Origin: an uncultured Tissierellia bacterium
Lineage (GTDB): Bacteria; Bacillota; Clostridia; Tissierellales; Tissierellaceae
Length of the DNA: 58,035 nt
Direction of reading: 5' to 3'
Assembly (NCBI GenBank): GCA_946402705.1
Contig: CAMIXG010000008.1
Coordinates: 1-58,035, forward strand
The position numbers were made by a program, and so were the translations under genes. The notes beneath the pieces are model-generated. The model saw only the letters and a list, made by a program, of their open reading frames with translations, was not told where the DNA came from and searched no databases. Shown piece after piece: positions 52,038 through 58,035 of this stretch (the first letter of the stretch is position 1; each line of letters opens with the position of its first letter).

Positions 52038-53833
52038 ATGAAAAATAAGAAATCTGTACTCAAAAGATTATTTGTGTATGCAGGTAATTATAAGTATTTA
52101 ACTATACTAGGTATGATTTTATCTGGTATTAGTGCAGTTATAGCCCTTGCTCCAATAGTTTTTATTTGGAGAGGGATTGGAGATATATTTAATAATTTTG
52201 GAAGTATTTTAAATGATAATAGTATTAGGGCGAGTATTATAAACAATGCATGGTGGACAGTTATAAGTAGTTTGATGGCCATGGTGATATATTTTATAGC
52301 CCTTATGTGTACTCATATATCTGCCTTTAGAATAGCAAGAAATATGAGACTTACATCTTTAGAACATATATTAAAATTGCCTTTGGGTTATTTTGATGAA
52401 ACTGGCAGTGGGAAAATTAGAAGGACTATAGATGAAAGTGCTGCAAGTACTGAAACATATTTGGCCCATCAATTGCCAGATTTAATAGGGCATTTGTAAC
52501 ACCAATAATTATGTTGATATTATTTTTTGTAGTAGATTGGAAACTTGGTTTGATAAGTCTATTACCAGTATTATTATCTTTTATATCCCTATTTGCCATG
52601 ATAGGAAAAGGCAAGGAAAGACTTAAAGAATATCAGGGTTCACTAGAGGATATGAATAATGAAGCCATAGAATATATAAGGGGAATACCAGTTGTTAAAA
52701 CCTTTAATCAGAGTATATATTCTTTTGATAAATTCTATAAAAGTATAATGAACTATAAGGAAAATGTTTTGGAGTATACTTATAGACTTAGAATGCCTAT
52801 GACTATGTTTCAAAGTTTACTAAATAGTATCCCTATATTTTTAGTACTAGGTGGAATTTTCTTAATAAATGGAGCAATGGATAAAACTCAATTTTTAATA
52901 AATTTTATGTTCTATTTATTTATAACACCCATATGTAACACTATGATGAGAAAGGTTATGTGGACTAGTCAAGATTCCCTTGTTGCAGAAGATGCCTTAG
53001 ATAGGGTAGATGAACTACTGGCTGAAAAAACATTAACCTACATGAAGAATAATGAAAAAGTAAATAAATATGATATAGAGATTGAAGATGTCTTTTTCAA
53101 GTACCCAAATGCCAAAAACTATGCAGTAGATGGAGTTAGCATGAAGATAGAAGAAAATTCTACAGTGGCTTTAGTTGGAGCATCAGGAAGTGGAAAATCA
53201 ACAATGGCTACTTTAATAGCAAGGTTTTGGGATGCAGAGAAGGGAAGTATAAAAATAGGTGGAGTGAGTGTGAAGGATATACCTGAAAGTGAGCTTATGA
53301 AAAATGTGTCTTTTGTTTTCCAAAACACAAACTTGTATAAAATGAGTATACTAGATAATGTAAGAGAAGGAAGACCAGATGCTACAGTAGAAGAAGTTAT
53401 GGATGCTTTAGAGGCTGCTCAATGTATGGAAATAGTAGATAAGCTACCAAATGGTATAGATACAGTAGTTGGAGAAAAAGGAGTATATTTATCTGGAGGA
53501 GAAGGTCAGAGGATAGCTCTTGCAAGAGGGATATTAAAGGATGCTCCAATAGTATTACTTGATGAAGCAACTGCCTTTACTGATCCGGAGAATGAGCATA
53601 AAATCCAGCTGGCATTTGAAAAACTTACAAAAAACAAAACTGTTTTAATGATTGCCCATAGGCTATCTACAGTACAAAATGCTGATAGGATTTATTTATT
53701 AGAAAATGGCAAACTAGTTGAAAGTGGAAGCCATAAAAGTTTGGTAGAGGATAATGGTAAATATTCTTCCATGTGGAAAGAATATCAATCAGCATTTGTT
53801 TGGAAGGATAGTGAGGTGGTAGTTAATGACTAA
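52038..53833 (+). pseudogene. ABC exporter half-transporter, frameshifted
   Basis: A single ~598-residue gene split by one missing base. The first frame (52038-52499) ends AHQLPDLIGHL then TAA. Re-reading from 52490 in the -1 frame gives AFVTPIIMLILFFVVDWKLG, exactly what should follow PDLIG in this family. A lost G in the GGG run at 52488-52490 explains it. Downstream frame (to 53833) holds the rest of the membrane domain and a complete nucleotide-binding domain (GASGSGKST, LSGGEGQRIALARG, IVLLDEATAFTD). Both halves otherwise look intact, so the loss is recent, or a sequencing error. Upstream of its intact partner by an eight-base overlap. Confidence 0.85.
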
Positions 53834-55571
53834 ATTTTTTATCAAAACTTTTGGACTTAGTGAAAAAGGGGCTAAGGATTTAGTTAAGGCAAGTAATTGG
53901 ATGGCAGTTATAAATATTTTGATAATGCTTTTAAATGCTTTGGCATTTTGGTATTTAAAGGATACAGTAATGCCAACCCTAAACGGAGATTCCATAAAAT
54001 TTAAGCTAGGACTATATATTGGCTTTTCAATATTTATGTTTATAACCATGGTTATATCTAATTATATTCAATACAATGTAACCTTTGTATCAGCATATGA
54101 AGAGAGTGCTACAAAAAGGATAACTCTGGCAGAAGCCTTGAGAGAAATTCCCTTATCATTTTTTGGGAAGAGAGATATAGCAGATTTAACAACGACAATA
54201 ATGAAGGATGCTCAAACTTTGGAAACTGTATTTTCACATTTTGTGCCAGAATTATTTGGTTCAATTATATCTACAGTTTTAATAGCTTTAAGTTTATTTT
54301 TATTTAATGTAAAAATAGCCCTTGCTATGTTTTGGGTTGTACCAATTTCCTTTGCCCTATGTATATTGACTAGAAAATTGCAAAATAGTTATGCTATAAA
54401 ATCTAAGAATATACAATTAGGGTATTTGGATAAAATGCAAGAATGTGTAGAAAATATAAAAGATATAAAGGCAAATGATAGAGAAGAGGCGCATTTTCAG
54501 GTGGTTAAAGAAAAGCTTGTAGCTTATGAAAAGTCGTCTGTTTTAGGAGAATTAGTCACTGGGATTTGTGTAGTATCTGCTCAAATGATATTAAAACTAG
54601 GTATAGGAACAACTATGGTTGTGGGAGTATATCTCCTTCTTAATAATGACATAGATGTATTAACATTTCTAGTGTTTTTAATGGTTGTAACTAGGGTTTT
54701 TGAGCCCTTAGTTGGGGCACTTATGAATTTAGCAGCAGTATATAATTCTCTTATAAGTGTTGATAGAATGAGAGTACTTGAAAATGAAGAAGTACAAGCT
54801 GGAAAAATGGAAATGAAAAACATAGGATATGATGTTGAATTCAAGGATGTGGTATTTGGATACAATGAGAAAGAAACTGTCTTAGATGGTATATCATTTG
54901 TAGCTAAACAAGGTGAAGTTACTGCCTTGGTAGGGCCATCGGGAGGTGGTAAATCAACAGCTATAAAATTGGCAGCTAGGTTTTGGGATATAAACAAGGG
55001 TAGTGTAAAAATTGGAGGAGAGGATATCTCTCAAGTTCATCCAGAAGAGTTATTAAAAAACATATCGATAGTTTTTCAAGATGTAACCTTGTTTGATAAT
55101 AGCATTATGGAAAATATCAGAGTGGGAAGAAAGACTGCTACAGATGATGAGGTTGTGGAAGTTGCAAAACAAGCTAGGTGTCATGATTTTATAATGCAGT
55201 TACCAAATGGATATGATACTCTCATAGGAGAAAATGGATCCAGCTTATCAGGAGGAGAAAGGCAAAGATTATCAATTGCCAGAGCCCTTTTAAAAGATGC
55301 TCCAATTATCTTATTAGATGAGGCAACATCCTCATTAGATATAAATAATGAAACCCAAGTACAAACAGCTATAAGTAATCTTATAAAAAACAAGACTGTT
55401 ATGGTTATAGCCCATAGAATGAGAACTATTGCAGGGGCGGATAAAATTGTCTTATTAAAGGATGGTAAGATTATGCAAGAAGGAAGGCATGGAGATTTGA
55501 TAAAATCTCATGGAGATTACAAAGATATGGTAGAATTACAAACAGAAAGTATTAATTGGCAGTTAAATTAG
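53826..55571 (+). CDS. ABC exporter half-transporter (partner subunit)
   Basis: 581 residues: six membrane helices (about 20-315), then a nucleotide-binding domain with GPSGGGKST (Walker A), LSGGERQRLSIARA (signature), IILLDEATSSLD (Walker B, catalytic Glu) and VIAHRM (H-loop). Start overlaps the frameshifted gene by eight bases; GTGAGGTGG upstream. Heterodimeric drug/lipid exporter under TetR control by context. If its partner is truly broken it might act as a homodimer or not at all. Confidence 0.9.
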   Translation: MTKFFIKTFGLSEKGAKDLVKASNWMAVINILIMLLNALAFWYLKDTVMPTLNGDSIKFKLGLYIGFSIFMFITMVISNYIQYNVTFVSAYEESATKRITLAEALREIPLSFFGKRDIADLTTTIMKDAQTLETVFSHFVPELFGSIISTVLIALSLFLFNVKIALAMFWVVPISFALCILTRKLQNSYAIKSKNIQLGYLDKMQECVENIKDIKANDREEAHFQVVKEKLVAYEKSSVLGELVTGICVVSAQMILKLGIGTTMVVGVYLLLNNDIDVLTFLVFLMVVTRVFEPLVGALMNLAAVYNSLISVDRMRVLENEEVQAGKMEMKNIGYDVEFKDVVFGYNEKETVLDGISFVAKQGEVTALVGPSGGGKSTAIKLAARFWDINKGSVKIGGEDISQVHPEELLKNISIVFQDVTLFDNSIMENIRVGRKTATDDEVVEVAKQARCHDFIMQLPNGYDTLIGENGSSLSGGERQRLSIARALLKDAPIILLDEATSSLDINNETQVQTAISNLIKNKTVMVIAHRMRTIAGADKIVLLKDGKIMQEGRHGDLIKSHGDYKDMVELQTESINWQLN

Positions 55572-55572
55572 A

Positions 55573-55603
55573 AAAAACACTAGAGCTTATCTCTAGTGTT
55601 TTT
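55573..55603. terminator. Bidirectional terminator
   Basis: Thirteen-base arms AAAAACACTAGAG/CTCTAGTGTTTTT around CTTAT, between convergent genes. Confidence 0.92.
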
Positions 55604-55865
55604 ATTTAGGGAAAACTATAAGGACATAAGTCACTAAATTACCAAGTGCTATTAAAAAAGATGCAATAGTATATAGTAGTTTTGCCTTACTTTTTTCCAG
55701 CTTATATTCAGCCATATATTTAAAACCTGTGTATAAAAAGAAGATTGTAAAAACATCATACAGGTCTTTTTTTGCAATTAAATTTATTAGGGTTATGATA
55801 CAGGTACCTATTAGAAAACCTATATTTCCAAACCTATCTATTTTAGATTTATCTTTATCATTCAT
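55602..55865 (-). CDS. Small membrane protein of unknown function
   Basis: 87 residues with two to three membrane helices (about 12-28, 31-48, 62-83) and a charged N terminus (MNDKDKSKIDRFG). It starts 18 bases after the pepT stop and is likely co-transcribed with it. No family recognised. Confidence 0.65.
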   Translation of the reverse strand: MNDKDKSKIDRFGNIGFLIGTCIITLINLIAKKDLYDVFTIFFLYTGFKYMAEYKLEKSKAKLLYTIASFLIALGNLVTYVLIVFPK

Positions 55866-55883
55866 ATTTTATCCCCAACCTAC

Positions 55884-57119
55884 CTACATAGGATTTGCAT
55901 TAAGTTTTAATATTTCTAATATTAGAAGGGTAGCTTGTTCCATAGTCTCTATTGATACAAACTCAAACCTTCCATGTAAGTTTTCTCCACCTGCAAAAAA
56001 GTTAGGTGTTGGAAGTCCCATAAAAGATAATCTTGATCCATCAGTACCACCACGAACTGGGTCAATGATTGGGTCTATATCTAGTCTAAGCATAGCTCTT
56101 TCAGCAAGTTCAACTATATGCATTTCTTTTTTTATAACTTCCATCATATTGTAGTAAGAGTCTTTTATGTCTACAAAAACTCTTTCTTTTCCAAGCTCGT
56201 CATTCATTTTTTTAGCTATATACTCTAAGGATTTTTTTCTACCCTCAAATTTTTCCTTATCATGATCTCTAACTATATATTTTAAAACAGTTTCTTCAGG
56301 ACAACCAGTAAAATCTTCTAGTAAAAAGAAGCCTTCGTATTTTTCAGTATGCTCAGGTCTATCTTTTTCTGGTAAGGAATTTTGAAAGTCCATAGCAAGT
56401 AAAATAGAATTTACTAGCTTATCTTTAGCGGTACCTGGATGAACATTTGTCCCCTTAAAACTGATAGTGGCACTGGCAGCATTAAAAGTTTCATATTGAA
56501 GTTCACCAAGTGGTCCTCCGTCAACAGTATAGGCAAAATCAGCTCCAAAAGCATCAACATTAAAATTACTAGCACCAGTTCCTATCTCTTCATCAGGGCC
56601 AAAAGCTAGATTCATTTGTCCATGTTTAATATCAGGATTATTAATTAAAAATTCTGCAGCAGTTATAATCTCTGCTATACCAGCCTTATCATCAGCACCT
56701 AAAAGAGTTGTTCCATCAGTTGTGATTAGAGTGTTACCCTTGTAGTTTTTAAGGTTTGGGAAATCTCTGTTATTAAGTACATATTCTCCATCCTTATCAA
56801 GAGGAATATCTGATATTCCATCATAATTTTCAACAATTTGAGGATTTATATTTACAGCATTAAAGTCTGCTGTATCCATATGGGCTATAAATCCAATGAT
56901 AGGTACATCCTTGTCTATATTACTAGGAAGAATAGCAGTTACAAATCCACTGTCATCATTGTACTTACATTCTGATAAACCTATTTCTTCTAATTCTGCA
57001 ACTAAAGTTTTTGCAAACTCCATTTGCTCTGGAGTAGATGGGATAGTGTTTGAATTTTCATCTGAACGAGTATTAATTTTTGCATATCCTATAAATCTAT
57101 CTCTTAATATGTTTTTCAT
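55884..57119 (-). CDS. pepT: Peptidase T (tripeptide aminopeptidase)
   Basis: 411 residues of the M20B zinc peptidases. Metal ligands in FIAHMDTAD (His, Asp), TTLLGADDKAG (Asp), FGPDEEIGTGA (Glu-Glu) and the C-terminal FAGGENLHGRFEF (His). FDVDFAYTVDGG-type motif (ADFAYTVDGG) is also PepT-specific. Cleaves N-terminal residues from tripeptides, supporting a peptide-fermenting lifestyle. Starts RDRFIGYAKINTRSDE as PepT proteins do. Confidence 0.96.
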   Translation of the reverse strand: MKNILRDRFIGYAKINTRSDENSNTIPSTPEQMEFAKTLVAELEEIGLSECKYNDDSGFVTAILPSNIDKDVPIIGFIAHMDTADFNAVNINPQIVENYDGISDIPLDKDGEYVLNNRDFPNLKNYKGNTLITTDGTTLLGADDKAGIAEIITAAEFLINNPDIKHGQMNLAFGPDEEIGTGASNFNVDAFGADFAYTVDGGPLGELQYETFNAASATISFKGTNVHPGTAKDKLVNSILLAMDFQNSLPEKDRPEHTEKYEGFFLLEDFTGCPEETVLKYIVRDHDKEKFEGRKKSLEYIAKKMNDELGKERVFVDIKDSYYNMMEVIKKEMHIVELAERAMLRLDIDPIIDPVRGGTDGSRLSFMGLPTPNFFAGGENLHGRFEFVSIETMEQATLLILEILKLNANPM

Positions 57120-57290
57120 CTAATCATCCTTTCTTTATTAACTAACATTATATAGTAAAAGCCTAGGTAAGTTAATTGATATTATTGGTTTTAATTAATA
57201 ATTAGTTAAGATTCTTGTAAATCCTTTGTAATTAATTGGTTGATAAAATCATATATATTTTAGTTATAGAAAAGTGGAAGGGGTTTTAAG

Positions 57291-57755
57291 ATGAAGAAAA
57301 TAGTAAGTTTGTTAGGTTTTGTATCATTACTAGGTCTTATAATGGTTGGTTGCAAGAGTAATGAAAATAGTTTTTATAAAAATGGGGACTATGCTTTCCA
57401 AATTGAGATACCTGAAGAATGGGAAAATAAATATACAGTTCTAGAGGACAAGGACGAAAAAAATGAAAACATAAAAAGTCAGTTAGCATTTTTATATACC
57501 GGAGATAAAAATATGAAGGAAGAAGATAGGGCAGAGCTCTTTAGAATATATGTACTAGATAAAAACTACTGGGAAGAAATAGATAAAAACAAAGAAGAAC
57601 CTCCTCTTGGAGCTTACTTGGGAGAAAAAGGAGAGCTTGTATATGTAGTAGCGACACCACAATCTAATCCTTATGGAGAGGAAACAGAAGCTGGCAAAGA
57701 CTTTGATAAGATGTATAAACTAATGGATTTAGATAAAAACTTTAAAATAAATTAA
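57291..57755 (+). CDS. Lipoprotein of unknown function
   Basis: 154 residues, signal peptide with lipobox MVGC. The mature start YKNGDYAFQIEIPEEWENKY resembles PsbP/DUF-type lipoprotein folds whose first strand is F.I..P..W. No conserved catalytic residues seen. Monocistronic with AAGGGG upstream and a strong terminator downstream. Confidence 0.75.
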   Translation: MKKIVSLLGFVSLLGLIMVGCKSNENSFYKNGDYAFQIEIPEEWENKYTVLEDKDEKNENIKSQLAFLYTGDKNMKEEDRAELFRIYVLDKNYWEEIDKNKEEPPLGAYLGEKGELVYVVATPQSNPYGEETEAGKDFDKMYKLMDLDKNFKIN

Positions 57756-57786
57756 GAGGACTGGGAATTTCCCAGTCCTCCTTTAT
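57756..57786. terminator. Bidirectional terminator
   Basis: Ten-base GC-rich arms GAGGACTGGG/CCCAGTCCTC with a five-base loop, followed by CTTTAT. Confidence 0.85.
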
Positions 57787-57804
57787 ATGTTAATCTAAAA
57801 AACA

Positions 57805-57840
57805 AAAAAACCAAGTAAGTTCAAACTTACAAGGTTTTTT
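57805..57840 (-). terminator. Terminator after the first tRNA-Pro
   Basis: Sixteen-base arms AAAAAACCAAGTAAGT and its near-complement, ending in T-run on the minus strand. Confidence 0.75.
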
Positions 57841-57845
57841 ATAAA

Positions 57846-57922
57846 TGGTCGGGGCGAAAGGATTTGAACCTTCGACCCCCTGGTCCCAAACCAGGTGCGC
57901 TACCAAGCTGCGCCACGCCCCG
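57846..57922 (-). tRNA. tRNA-Pro (anticodon TGG)
   Basis: A 77-nt cloverleaf including an encoded CCA. Acceptor stem CGGGGCG/CGCCCCG, anticodon arm CCTGGTTTGGGACCAGG with TGG in the loop, T-arm GGTTCAAATCC. Minus strand. It decodes CCN proline codons. Confidence 0.97.
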
Positions 57923-57956
57923 AAAATATTAATAACTAGAGAAAGACATAAAAAAA

Positions 57957-57978
57957 TCAAAAGCAAATTCACTTTTGA
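57957..57978 (-). terminator. Hairpin between the two tRNA-Pro genes
   Basis: TCAAAAG/CTTTTGA arms followed on the minus strand by a T-run; ends the transcript of the upstream tRNA copy. Confidence 0.6.
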
Positions 57979-57984
57979 ATTAAA

Positions 57985-58035
57985 TGGTCGGGGCGAAAGG
58001 ATTTGAACCTTCGACCCCCTGGTCCCAAACCAGGT
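57985..58035 (-). tRNA. tRNA-Pro (TGG), second copy, cut by window edge
   Basis: 51 nt of the 3' part (encoded CCA, acceptor 3' strand, T-arm, variable loop and anticodon arm) are identical to the first copy over the visible length. The 5' part lies beyond the window. Separate terminators after each copy suggest a recent tandem duplication with independent transcription. Confidence 0.95.

Noticed and set aside
52480..52515. Programmed -1 frameshift in the ABC gene
   Set aside because: No classical X-XXY-YYZ slippery heptamer and no clear stimulatory hairpin were seen; a lost G in the GGG run is simpler. Not fully excluded.
57790..57972. Minus-strand 60-residue ORF
   Set aside because: It reads through the tRNA-Pro gene and its terminator and has no coding evidence.
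57846..58035. Integration site of a mobile element at tRNA-Pro
   Set aside because: The second copy is a near-complete tRNA rather than a short att repeat, and there is no integrase between or beside the copies.

Overview
The window is AT-rich DNA with closely spaced genes, strong GGAGG ribosome binding sites, frequent TTG/GTG starts and many bidirectional hairpin terminators. It encodes an oxygen-sensitive class III ribonucleotide reductase, S-layer homology repeats, lipoproteins and Bacillota-type two-component systems. This points to an anaerobic low-GC Gram-positive bacterium (Bacillota; Clostridia/Tissierellia, for example a Peptoniphilaceae-like lineage). The genus cannot be fixed from the sequence alone. 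No phage, IS element, CRISPR array or integrase was seen, so this looks like ordinary chromosome with some accessory modules.

Layout. 1-4.1 kb: polysaccharide deacetylase and nrdDG, with a NrdR-like dyad. 4.1-8.7 kb: AraC regulator divergent from a two-subunit ABC transporter, with a near-perfect Fur box between them. 8.7-10.3 kb: hypothetical genes and a cluster of REP-like palindromes. 10.3-14.9 kb: a sigma-54 unit made of an enhancer-binding activator (apparently starting at ATT), three upstream dyads, a -24/-12 promoter, a CitMHS-type transporter and AtuA-family proteins. 15-18.9 kb: methylglyoxal synthase, an SLH protein, an SDR and small genes. 18.9-24.9 kb: pstSCAB-phoU-phoPR with a Pho-box-like repeat; the PstS protein appears circularly permuted. 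24.9-25.7 kb: two small genes. 25.7-31.2 kb: a cobalamin-type riboswitch followed by a NifH-like protein, a very short NifD-like protein, a NifK-like protein and a BtuFCD-type importer.

31.4-34.2 kb: VanRS-like two-component system. 34.2-35.9 kb: TlpA-like thioredoxin, a 44-residue CD1871A-type CxxC peptide and a NapH-type ferredoxin. 36-42 kb: purC, an orphan PglX-like adenine methyltransferase, a lipoprotein and type 2 IPP isomerase. 42.0-42.9 kb: a 43-residue peptide that is 58% lysine, and a TIM-barrel protein. 43.1-45.9 kb: DUF1538 with a PII-like protein, then an AraC protein with what looks like a GH39 remnant. 46-51 kb: MATE exporter, small membrane protein, and betaine transporter OpuA with a binding-protein/permease fusion. 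51.4-55.6 kb: TetR (with a candidate operator) and an ABC efflux pair, the first subunit frameshifted. 55.6-58 kb: membrane protein, pepT, lipoprotein and two tandem tRNA-Pro genes.

The strongest candidate for an undescribed system is the riboswitch-controlled nitrogenase-like operon. Its NifH homologue keeps both [4Fe-4S] cysteines. Three cysteines on the short NifD-like protein plus one on the NifK-like protein mirror the cluster ligation of dark-operative protochlorophyllide reductase. The cobalamin riboswitch and the BtuFCD-like importer suggest an imported corrinoid (itself a tetrapyrrole) as substrate. That substrate is inference.
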